Source of the DNA: Flavobacterium sp. | GTDB taxonomy: Bacteria > Bacteroidota > Bacteroidia > Flavobacteriales > Flavobacteriaceae | Direction: 5' to 3' | Length of the DNA: 6,774 bases | Assembly (NCBI GenBank): GCA_024709705.1 | Contig: JANJWE010000024.1 | Coordinates: 1 to 6,774, forward strand | In this document: positions 1 to 5,857 of the stretch, one piece after another | Layout of the letters: each line of letters starts with the position of its first letter | How positions within the stretch are numbered: position 1 is the first letter of the stretch | Program-made: the position numbers and the translations under genes | The notes under the pieces: generated by a model | What the model saw: only the letters and a program-made list of their open reading frames with translations | Databases searched by the model: none | Told to the model about the DNA's origin: nothing

Positions 1-732
1 AACGCTGTATCCGTTGATTTGGTTATAGAAAAACCCAATCAAACTGCTGCCGATGTACTTTTGGTATACCATGGAACCGTGATGTTTGATAACCAAATTC
101 TCCAAGCGGCTCATAACACACTCACCAACTTCAAAAACACCCTCAATCGAAAAGATATGATGATTATTAGCGTGGCCTATCCGGAAGAAAATCTATTGTT
201 TGGCGACAATATACTTCATGCCGAAGCGGCTTTACTCTGGGTTAAAAATCGAGCATCACAAGAACTAGGTATTACAGTCAACAAAATTTTTATGGCAGGG
301 CATTCGCAAGGCGGTTACCTCGTTACGCGTCTCAATACCATGCACTCCACCCATGGAGTAATAGCCAATGCTCCGGGACCACTAAATTTAAACTACCGAT
401 GCAGCTTAGAAGAAAACGGTCAAATAGCTTCCGGAATAACGTGCAGCCAACTCCAATCACAATACGGAACTACAATCCAAAATCCCGATGCTTATTTTCA
501 AAGATCCCTTTTAAATTTTACCCAAGCCTTTCAATCGGATATTCTATTTATTCAAGGGCTAAACGACAGTCCCATACAAATGTATTCTTGGCCGGTTTTC
601 AAACAGCAAGTGAACCAATGTACCAATTGCCAAGAACGCCTTTTTGTAGAAATCGAAGGGCAAGGGCATGGGGCTTTATTTTCGAGTACTACAGGCAAAC
701 AAGCTTTCAACAATTTTATCAACTCACGATAA
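1..732 (+). CDS. alpha/beta hydrolase family protein, 5'-truncated by the window edge
   Basis: The reading frame is open from base 1, so the true start lies upstream; the TTG at 19 is only an internal codon. The visible protein has the landmarks of a serine alpha/beta hydrolase. Near its beginning is a strand followed by HGT (residues 18-20 counted from the codon at 19), a likely oxyanion-hole segment. The nucleophile elbow is GHSQGG, with Ser96 at bases 304-306. The acid is probably Asp183 in GLND (565-567), and the catalytic His is His217 in GQGHG (667-669). This order and spacing fit the dienelactone hydrolase/prolyl-oligopeptidase-like group, but the substrate cannot be told. Four cysteines (C128, C142, and a CxxC at 201-204) could form disulfides, which would suit an exported enzyme; the signal peptide, if any, is outside the window. 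A small membrane protein gene follows 34 nt downstream. The hydrolase fold is well supported; the specific role is unknown. Confidence 0.88.
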   Translation, partial: NAVSVDLVIEKPNQTAADVLLVYHGTVMFDNQILQAAHNTLTNFKNTLNRKDMMIISVAYPEENLLFGDNILHAEAALLWVKNRASQELGITVNKIFMAGHSQGGYLVTRLNTMHSTHGVIANAPGPLNLNYRCSLEENGQIASGITCSQLQSQYGTTIQNPDAYFQRSLLNFTQAFQSDILFIQGLNDSPIQMYSWPVFKQQVNQCTNCQERLFVEIEGQGHGALFSSTTGKQAFNNFINSR

Positions 733-766
733 ATACTAATAATCAAAAAATTAAATACCGCCGTAA

Positions 767-1042
767 ATGAATAAAATCGCTTCTCTTTATACCATAACAT
801 GGGCCAATTTCGCAATAGTAGCCTATTTCGGCTCCCTTTTTTTACTCAATCATTTCAAGATAGATGCCCTAATAATTGGGGTTTTCCGTGAGATACTTAC
901 CATTCCTTTTCTCTTGGCTCAATTCGTATTTCTGGGTTTAAGTGGCAAGCTACTAGTTAACCAAAAATCAAATGGAATCTTTCTAATAAGTGTCTTGGCT
1001 TTAACCATTTGTACGGTTCTTACCGTTATATCCTTTTTTTAA
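767..1042 (+). CDS. small three-helix membrane protein, unknown function
   Basis: This 91-residue protein is mostly hydrophobic, with three likely membrane helices at about residues 8-28, 36-60 and 70-90, separated by short polar loops (HFKID, and KLLVNQKSNG with two lysines). I do not recognise a family. The ATG at 767 follows an AT-rich leader with no Shine-Dalgarno sequence, normal for Bacteroidota. It lies 34 nt after the hydrolase stop and is probably co-transcribed with it. The next gene is 153 nt away, so the transcription unit probably ends here, though I see no clear hairpin terminator. No catalytic or metal-binding motif is visible. Its even hydrophobic profile and uninterrupted frame support a real gene. 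Confidence 0.75.
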   Translation: MNKIASLYTITWANFAIVAYFGSLFLLNHFKIDALIIGVFREILTIPFLLAQFVFLGLSGKLLVNQKSNGIFLISVLALTICTVLTVISFF

Positions 1043-1195
1043 TAGGAGGTGTTAAAGTTCAGTTTCCTTTTTATCCCCCAATAAATAAGTAGTATATTTA
1101 CCACAGAGCCTGTTTCTGCTTTTACTTAGTTAGAGTCATCTTAACTGCAATTGTAGCCTACGACTTATAAAAACAAAAAAGGGTAACTGAATACC

Positions 1196-1639
1196 ATGGA
1201 ATACAAAATATTACATTCCGATTTAGATAAAACAACAATCATAATACGTTTTGTAGTTGGTGCTGTCTTTCTTTCAGAAGGTATCCAAAAATTTTTATTC
1301 CCCGAGTCAAGAGGTGCTGGACGTTTTGAAACCATTGGATTGCCTTTTCCGGAGTTTTTTGGAAATTTGGTGGGAGCTATTGAAATCATTTGTGGACTCT
1401 TCATCCTTTTAGGTTTTATAACCCGTTTAGCAGCTATACCGCTCATAATCATTATGGGCGTGGCAATGGCTTCTACAAAGACCGATATATATTTAGAAAA
1501 AGGATTTTGGGAAACCCTCCACGGTAGTCGAACCGATTGGGCGATGCTGTTAGGAAGCCTTTTTCTACTAATCAAAGGTTCGGGGGCATTTGCCTTAGAT
1601 AGTTTATTGATTAAATATGGAAAACAAAGCCACCCTTAA
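1196..1639 (+). CDS. DoxX family membrane protein
   Basis: A 147-residue integral membrane protein with four predicted helices at about residues 14-33, 55-75, 79-96 and 113-133. Family-typical features are an early RFVVGAVFLSEGIQKFLFP stretch (residues 18-36), a G-x-x-E-x-x-x-G helix followed by LLGFITRLAAIPL (71-83), and a last helix entered through DWAMLLG (114-120). DoxX proteins are small membrane proteins linked in some bacteria to oxidative or thiol stress and respiratory redox partners; most Bacteroidota members have no assigned function. It heads a probable operon: the chromate transporter gene begins inside its last 23 nt in another frame, suggesting translational coupling. The ATG at 1196 is the first plausible start after a 153-nt intergenic region, with a weak purine stretch (AAAAAAGGG) upstream. 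Confidence 0.85.
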   Translation: MEYKILHSDLDKTTIIIRFVVGAVFLSEGIQKFLFPESRGAGRFETIGLPFPEFFGNLVGAIEIICGLFILLGFITRLAAIPLIIIMGVAMASTKTDIYLEKGFWETLHGSRTDWAMLLGSLFLLIKGSGAFALDSLLIKYGKQSHP

Positions 1640-2741
1640 AGAAATTGCTCAAGTTTTTTGCAAATTGGGTTGCATCGGCTTTGGAGGTCCCGCAGCTCAC
1701 ATCGCCATGATGCAAAAAGAAGTGGTAACTCAAAAAAAATGGCTTACTCAACAACATTTTCTCGATTTAGTAGGAGCTACCAACCTTATTCCGGGACCCA
1801 ATAGTACCGAAATGGCCATACATATTGGCTACGAAAAAAAAGGTTGGAAAGGACTTCTCGTTGCCGGATTGGGTTTCATTCTGCCCGCGGTAGCTATTAC
1901 GGGGTGTCTCGCTTGGCTTTACAAACAATACGGCCAGTTACCGCAAATGCAACCGTTCATCTACGGAATAAAACCGGCAATAATTGCTATTATTCTGGGG
2001 GCTATAAAACCGTTAGCTCAAAAATCCTTCAAAAATGCAACACTTTGGGTTATGGGGATTCTGGTTGCCATTGGGGCTTTGCTCAATATCAGTGAAATTC
2101 TACTCCTGTTTACAGCCGGATTTGGAGCTTTGATTTTGCACTATTTCAAATCAAAACAAGAACTCCATTCCGTTCTACCGCTGGGAATCGTTCCTTGGCT
2201 TACAACTATCGGAATCACCTCCGGCCAGGCACACCTGTTTTGGATATTCCTAAAAGTAGGCTCCATTCTCTACGGGAGTGGGTATGTACTTTTTGCATTT
2301 CTCGATACCGAATTGGTCGCTACCGGATTACTCACCAGACAACAACTTCTCGATGCCATAGCCGTGGGACAATTCACACCCGGACCCGTTTTTTCATCCG
2401 TTACTTTTATCGGTTACCAAATGGAAGGATTTCAAGGAGCTGTAATAGCTACATTTGCCATATTCATTCCGTCTTTTGTGTTTGTAGCTTTGTTGAGTCC
2501 ACTGGTCAAAAAAATGCGAAATTCCAAAAACCTCGCTGCTTTTTTAGACGCGGTCAATGGGGCTTCTGTAGCAATAATTGTAGCGGTTTGCATCCAAATG
2601 GGACAAGAAACGCTTACCGATTGGAAAACCGTTACCATTGCCTTAATCAGCTTGTATGTCGCTTTTCGGCATCCCAAAATAAACAGTGCTTTTCTGGTAT
2701 TGGGAGGCTCCCTGTTAGGATACGCACTTTCAATACTTTAA
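1617..2741 (+). CDS. chrA: ChrA-type chromate transporter (two CHR domains)
   Basis: A 374-residue polytopic inner-membrane protein of the CHR superfamily, whose characterised members export chromate using the membrane potential or proton gradient. Two homologous halves are visible. The first has LGCIGFGGPAAHIAMM (residues 17-32) and then LVGATNLIPGPNSTEMAIHIGY beginning at 51, split here as LVGATNLIPG and PNSTEMAIHIGY. The second repeats the pattern, with FLKVGSILYGSGYVLFAFL (211-229) and VGQFTPGPVFSSVTFIGY (250-267). The paired GP motifs and total length match the long, two-domain class. The start at 1617 overlaps the DoxX gene by 23 nt, and the metallopeptidase gene starts 4 nt after its stop, so the three are probably one transcript. 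Actual substrate may be chromate or another oxyanion; sequence alone does not decide this. Confidence 0.93.
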   Translation: MENKATLKEIAQVFCKLGCIGFGGPAAHIAMMQKEVVTQKKWLTQQHFLDLVGATNLIPGPNSTEMAIHIGYEKKGWKGLLVAGLGFILPAVAITGCLAWLYKQYGQLPQMQPFIYGIKPAIIAIILGAIKPLAQKSFKNATLWVMGILVAIGALLNISEILLLFTAGFGALILHYFKSKQELHSVLPLGIVPWLTTIGITSGQAHLFWIFLKVGSILYGSGYVLFAFLDTELVATGLLTRQQLLDAIAVGQFTPGPVFSSVTFIGYQMEGFQGAVIATFAIFIPSFVFVALLSPLVKKMRNSKNLAAFLDAVNGASVAIIVAVCIQMGQETLTDWKTVTIALISLYVAFRHPKINSAFLVLGGSLLGYALSIL

Positions 2742-2745
2742 ATCA

Positions 2746-4044
2746 ATGAAAAAAAAGCTTGGATTTATAGTTCTACTCACTAGCTTCGCTTGGGCTCAAG
2801 AGGCAACCATACCTTTTGTAACAAACGATATCACGCATTTTTATGAAGCCTACGATCAGGTTCTACAAACTACAGATAGCCTCAAAAGAATACAGCTAGT
2901 CAATGCTCTTTATCTTAACAAAGGCTCAGACGGACTCAAAGCAATGAGGGAGGCCCGAAATTACAAAGATTACGAATTTGTAGAAGCCATGTTAAGCTAT
3001 CCTAAATTTTGGAACGCCCTCAGAAACAAAGCTCAAGAGGTAGACAAAAGTAAGCTGCAATTGGAAAACTATATTGCTCGTCTCAAAGAATATTACCCGC
3101 AACTCAAACCAAGTACCGTTTATTTTCCGGTTGGGGTATTCAGAAGTGCCGGAACCTATCGGGAAAATAAAATACTGTTGGGAGCCGAATTTTTTTTAGT
3201 CGACGCAACTACACCTTTAGAAGAACTTCCTCCAAATATACAAGCCGGTATATCCCAAAATCTGCCTTTCAATTTGCCTGTAACCGTTTTACACGAGTGG
3301 GTACACACGCAGCAAAAACCTTGGGAAAACAAAAGCATCATTCACTTGAGTGTAGCAGAGGGAGTAGCCGAGTTCATAGCTACACTTGTTTCGCAAACAC
3401 CCGTCTCAAAACCGGTCTTTTTTGGCAAACAAAACCCAGCCAAAGTATTGAATCAATACATGATAGAAATCTTCAGAGACGACGACGTGTGGAATTGGCT
3501 CTGGAATGAAAACCACAACAGTTTACAGCAACGTGACTTGGCCTATTACATCGGATACGAAATGAGCGAACGCTATTACAACAAAGCCGACGATAAGAAA
3601 AAAGCCATTCAAGAGTTAATAGAGTTAGATTACAACAACCCGGTTCAATTCGCCCAATGGGTAGATAGCACGGGTTTTCTTCCTTTAACCGTAAAAGAAA
3701 TAGGAGATAAGTACGAATCCCTGAGACCCACCATCAAAAGGATTATGGAATTTAAAAACGGAAGCCTCAAAGTGTCTCCCAAACTAAAAACCCTAACCAT
3801 TGAATTCTCAGAACCCATGAGCCAATGTTGCCGAAATTTAGATACAGATACCACTGCCGGAGTGCAGCAACTCCCCATCAAAAGCTTCAAAGGCTGGTCC
3901 AAAAACAACACCCTTTTTACTATAGAGCTCCAGGATTTAAAACCCAATACAACCTATGGACTGACCCTGCTTAACTTTGTCAAAGAAGACGGTGGCAACC
4001 CGCTAGCTCCCTATACCATTCGATTTAAAACTAAAAGCAACTAA
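2746..4044 (+). CDS. secreted HExxH metallopeptidase-like protein with C-terminal Ig-like (Big_5/SbsA-type) domain
   Basis: A 432-residue exported protein. Residues 1-18 form a signal peptide (KKK, hydrophobic core, WAQ) with likely cleavage A17|Q18. The central part contains LHEWVHTQQ, an HExxH zinc motif at residues 183-187 (bases 3292-3306), followed 18 residues later by AEGVAEF, where Glu205 or Glu209 may be the third zinc ligand. This is a gluzincin-like arrangement resembling predicted Zn proteases of the DUF2268 type, though family assignment is tentative. From about residue 340 a beta-rich Ig-like module follows, with LTIEFSEPM (350-358), LKPNTTYGLTL (398-408), DGGNPLAPY (415-423) and a final RFKTKSN, typical of Big_5/SbsA domains. 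A CC pair sits at 361-362. It follows the transporter gene by 4 nt. Its final 70 coding bases are duplicated at 5773-5842, so its present C-terminus may have been created by an insertion. Confidence 0.8.
   Translation: MKKKLGFIVLLTSFAWAQEATIPFVTNDITHFYEAYDQVLQTTDSLKRIQLVNALYLNKGSDGLKAMREARNYKDYEFVEAMLSYPKFWNALRNKAQEVDKSKLQLENYIARLKEYYPQLKPSTVYFPVGVFRSAGTYRENKILLGAEFFLVDATTPLEELPPNIQAGISQNLPFNLPVTVLHEWVHTQQKPWENKSIIHLSVAEGVAEFIATLVSQTPVSKPVFFGKQNPAKVLNQYMIEIFRDDDVWNWLWNENHNSLQQRDLAYYIGYEMSERYYNKADDKKKAIQELIELDYNNPVQFAQWVDSTGFLPLTVKEIGDKYESLRPTIKRIMEFKNGSLKVSPKLKTLTIEFSEPMSQCCRNLDTDTTAGVQQLPIKSFKGWSKNNTLFTIELQDLKPNTTYGLTLLNFVKEDGGNPLAPYTIRFKTKSN
3971..4040 (+). repeat. 70-bp direct repeat, left copy (3' end of the metallopeptidase gene)
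   Basis: This stretch is repeated at 5773-5842, a shift of 1802 bases, with 69 of 70 positions identical (C at 3990, A at 5792). Here it encodes the last strand of the Ig-like domain, from LNFVKEDGG to KTKS, and is followed by AAC TAA. Similarity stops sharply after AGCAA on the right. The left edge includes CTTTG-T-CAAAG (3975-3985), a small palindrome. The repeat lies at the left boundary of the AT-rich three-gene block. Confidence 0.95.
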
Positions 4045-4056
4045 TAACAATTAAAT

Positions 4057-4623
4057 ATGAAATTTACATTAGCCTTATTCTTAATGTTTGGATTTACATT
4101 ACAGGCTCAAAAGCGAGATGTTCCAGCCGTAATTTGTATGAATAATGGCGATACCTTAAAAACAAATATTGAAGTTTTGGTGAATCTATTTGATGATAAA
4201 ATGATAAAAGATATAAGTTTTGCATCCAAAGTTAAATTAAGTAAAGCCTCAAACAATATCAGCAAAATAGAACCTAAGGAAATCAAGCTATTAACAATTA
4301 CTGATTTTTACAATACCAATCGTATTTTTAAATATGATGGAAAAAAACAGTTACATGAGGTAATCTATGAAGGAGTCATAAAAGTTTATGTCTCTTTCAA
4401 TGCGAGTTCTAATGGACATGGTAAAAGTATAGATTTTTATGATGAAACCGGCCAACGAATAAAAGTAGGACCCTTTTCTACAAGTACAAAAGCCCTCAAA
4501 AAAGCGGTAAAAGAAATTCCTTATTTGGTAGAAATTATAGACAATTCAAAACTTAATTTTTACGAAACAGTGGTACAGGTACTCACAATTTATGAAAAGG
4601 AATATATAAATAAGCTTAACTAA
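4057..4623 (+). CDS. exported protein of unknown function
   Basis: A 188-residue protein with a clear signal peptide (residues 1-17, FTLQAQ, probable A17|Q18 cleavage). No enzyme motif is visible. After the signal come an early NNGDTLKTNI (29-38), then IEPKEIKLLTI (71-81), then HEVIYEGVIKVYV (100-112), and a C-terminal half that looks helical with lysines (ALKKAVKEI). The pattern of a 'something-GDT' opening strand followed by short strands and an EG-x-I-x-x-Y strand is reminiscent of small secreted beta-rich flavobacterial proteins, but that is recall, not a family match. It starts 12 nt after the metallopeptidase stop and is the first of three genes between the 70-bp repeats. Its codons are far more A/T-ending than those of the peptidase before it; a hand count of one 60-base line (4201-4260) gives 15 G+C. 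Confidence 0.75.
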   Translation: MKFTLALFLMFGFTLQAQKRDVPAVICMNNGDTLKTNIEVLVNLFDDKMIKDISFASKVKLSKASNNISKIEPKEIKLLTITDFYNTNRIFKYDGKKQLHEVIYEGVIKVYVSFNASSNGHGKSIDFYDETGQRIKVGPFSTSTKALKKAVKEIPYLVEIIDNSKLNFYETVVQVLTIYEKEYINKLN

Positions 4624-4681
4624 TTTATTATATATTGCCTCTAAAATTTAAAATAACAACAATAATCTAAAAATAATAAAA

Positions 4682-5389
4682 ATGAAAAAAATACTAGTTT
4701 TACTAAGCTTGGTTTTCACATGTATCGCAATAGCACAAGACAGAGATTATACCAAAATTCCACAAATTCAATCCAAGGCAACTTTTATTTCCGAGGTACA
4801 ACCGGATAAAATTATTCTGTCTATAGTCCTTTCAGAAAGCAATACAAAAGGTAAAGTTACTGTTGAAGAACTTGAAAAAAAACTTATTGAAATACTAAAC
4901 AAAAACCAAATTGAAATCAACAAGAGTTTAACGTTAACAGACTTGTCTAGTAATTTTCAATCTTATTTTTTAAGAAAAACCGACGTGCATAAAACTAAAA
5001 ATTACCGCTTGGAGCTTAACGATGCTGCTAGTGCCGGAAATATAATTAAAGATTTATCAGAAAACGATATTTCAAATGTAAAGTTATTGCGTACAGAATA
5101 TTCTAAATTAGAAGAGTTAAAAATAGAGTTAAAAGGAAAAGCTGTAGAAAAAGCAAAGAGACAAGCTGAAGAAATGGTCAAAAGTTTAGACAAAAAAGTA
5201 GGAACAGTACTTTTCATTTCAGATTCAGACCCGGTTGTTTTAAATTATTTGCAAGGGAGAGTCCCCGGTTTAAATATTCGTGGTGCAAACACAGTAAGTA
5301 GTAATGTGAAAGAAATTTCTTTTCAGGAAATAGCATTCGACAATATAAAAGTTGAAGTAACGGTTATCGTTTTTTTTGAATTAAAATAA
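4682..5389 (+). CDS. SIMPL (DUF541) domain protein, exported
   Basis: A 235-residue periplasmic or surface protein with a signal peptide (residues 1-18, AIAQ, cleavage A18|Q19). The SIMPL/BP26-OMP28 pattern is visible: an opening strand region (IPQIQSKATFISEVQPDKI, 26-44) with alternating polar and hydrophobic residues, a helix VEELEKKLIEILNKN (61-75), the diagnostic helix KGKAVEKAKRQAEEMVKSL (151-169) running into KKVGTVLFISD (171-181), and a final strand FDNIKVEVTVIVFFELK (219-235). Family members are about 230 residues; some assemble into channel-like rings, but most roles are unknown. Unusually, the variable loop before the last strands reads YLQGRVPGLNIRG (189-201), strongly reminiscent of the first half of a SusC-type TonB plug. 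The gene lies 58 nt after its upstream neighbour and 9 nt before the next one. Confidence 0.82.
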   Translation: MKKILVLLSLVFTCIAIAQDRDYTKIPQIQSKATFISEVQPDKIILSIVLSESNTKGKVTVEELEKKLIEILNKNQIEINKSLTLTDLSSNFQSYFLRKTDVHKTKNYRLELNDAASAGNIIKDLSENDISNVKLLRTEYSKLEELKIELKGKAVEKAKRQAEEMVKSLDKKVGTVLFISDSDPVVLNYLQGRVPGLNIRGANTVSSNVKEISFQEIAFDNIKVEVTVIVFFELK

Positions 5390-5398
5390 GGGTGGGAA

Positions 5399-5734
5399 AT
5401 GAAAACTAAATTAAGTTTCGTATTATTTTTTATTTTAAGTATGAGCTTTGCTCAAGAAAACGTTCATGAGAAACTTAAACTTGATGATAAGAGTCCAAAA
5501 GAAGTTGATATATACGTAATATTAAAAAAAGAAAAAATACGAATCGATAGTTTAGATAAATGTAAATTACAAAAAAACTTTACCAAAGAAGAATGGATAA
5601 AAAATATAGTAGCTGTTAAGGATTCCAAATATTTAAAAATATTTGGGAATTCACCAACAAAAGAAATTTATATCTATCCCAAAAGAAAATATCAAAAAAG
5701 AATCAAACAGGTGTTAGAACAAGACAATTTTTAA
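5399..5734 (+). CDS. small exported protein with TonB-plug-like segment
   Basis: A 111-residue protein with a signal peptide (1-18, SMSFAQ, cleavage A18|Q19). The mature part is about 93 residues and lysine-rich. It contains VDIYVILKKEKI (36-47) and then WIKNIVAVKDSKYLKIFGN (66-84) followed by EIYIYPKRK (89-97). This order resembles, in weakened form, the second half of a SusC-type plug: a 'YVIDG' strand, 'I-x-x-I-x-VLKD-x-x-x-x-x-YG', then a strand ending in K. Similar short plug-like modules occur on other Bacteroidota envelope proteins. The glycines usual in the last strand are missing, so this remains inference. The start ATG follows GGGTGGG by two bases, 9 nt after the SIMPL gene, implying co-translation. 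Composition is very AT-rich: 10 G+C in the 60 bases 5521-5580, counted by hand. Confidence 0.7.
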   Translation: MKTKLSFVLFFILSMSFAQENVHEKLKLDDKSPKEVDIYVILKKEKIRIDSLDKCKLQKNFTKEEWIKNIVAVKDSKYLKIFGNSPTKEIYIYPKRKYQKRIKQVLEQDNF

Positions 5735-5738
5735 TTAG

Positions 5739-5850
5739 AGTAGTTATTTTACGCACCGTTTAGGATTGAAAATTAACTTTGTCAAAGAAGAAGGTGGCAA
5801 CCCGCTAGCTCCCTATACCATTCGATTTAAAACTAAAAGCAAACCTTAAA
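5739..5850 (+). pseudogene. orphan 3' fragment of the metallopeptidase gene
   Basis: The frame is open from just after a TAG (5736-5738) to TAA (5848-5850) but has no ATG. It encodes LGLKINFVKEEGGNPL and then APYTIRFKTKSKP, matching the peptidase C-terminus (LTLLNFVKEDGGNPL, APYTIRFKTKSN) over its last strand. DNA identity starts at 5773, but weaker protein-level resemblance may run back to about 5757 (RLGLKINF versus TYGLTLLNF). It ends only 7 nt before the next ATG, the spacing expected if an intact peptidase gene once sat directly upstream of the gene at 5858. It is most likely a recombination footprint, not an expressed gene. Confidence 0.75.
5773..5842 (+). repeat. 70-bp direct repeat, right copy
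   Basis: Matches 3971-4040 at 69 of 70 bases; the single difference changes an Asp codon to Glu. After the shared AGCAA the sequence becomes ACCTTAAACCC, giving a different last residue pair (KP) and stop from the left copy. It closes the AT-rich block on the right. TAACTTTG (5774-5781) inside the repeat fits the Bacteroidota -7 consensus TAnnTTTG, though no good -33 TTG lies at the right distance. Confidence 0.95.
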
Positions 5851-5857
5851 CCCAAAT

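Noticed and set aside
1044..1050. AGGAGGT, a perfect Shine-Dalgarno-like string
   Set aside because: No start codon follows within a usable distance and the frame downstream closes quickly; Bacteroidota rarely rely on such sites.
1093..1100. TATATTTA as a -7 element for the DoxX operon
   Set aside because: The last base departs from TAnnTTTG and no TTG lies 17-23 bases upstream, so it is not better than chance in AT-rich DNA.
1165..1575. 136-codon open frame on the - strand
   Set aside because: Lies opposite the DoxX gene; its translation is rich in Lys, Arg, Pro and Ser without domain logic. It is the antisense shadow of a clear membrane protein gene.
2195..2749. 184-codon + strand open frame inside the transporter gene
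   Set aside because: Out of frame with the clear ChrA sequence, and the translation is Arg/Cys/His-rich nonsense typical of a shifted frame.
3645..3947. 100-codon - strand open frame, plus other short - strand frames (552-815, 2432-2677, 3156-3341, 5002-5217)
   Set aside because: Each is wholly or largely opposite a well-supported gene and shows no recognisable protein pattern.
4041..5772. The block as a classical insertion sequence or integron cassette
   Set aside because: No transposase or integrase gene, no terminal inverted repeats at the edges, and no attC-like structure; the flanks are 70-bp direct repeats of a gene end.
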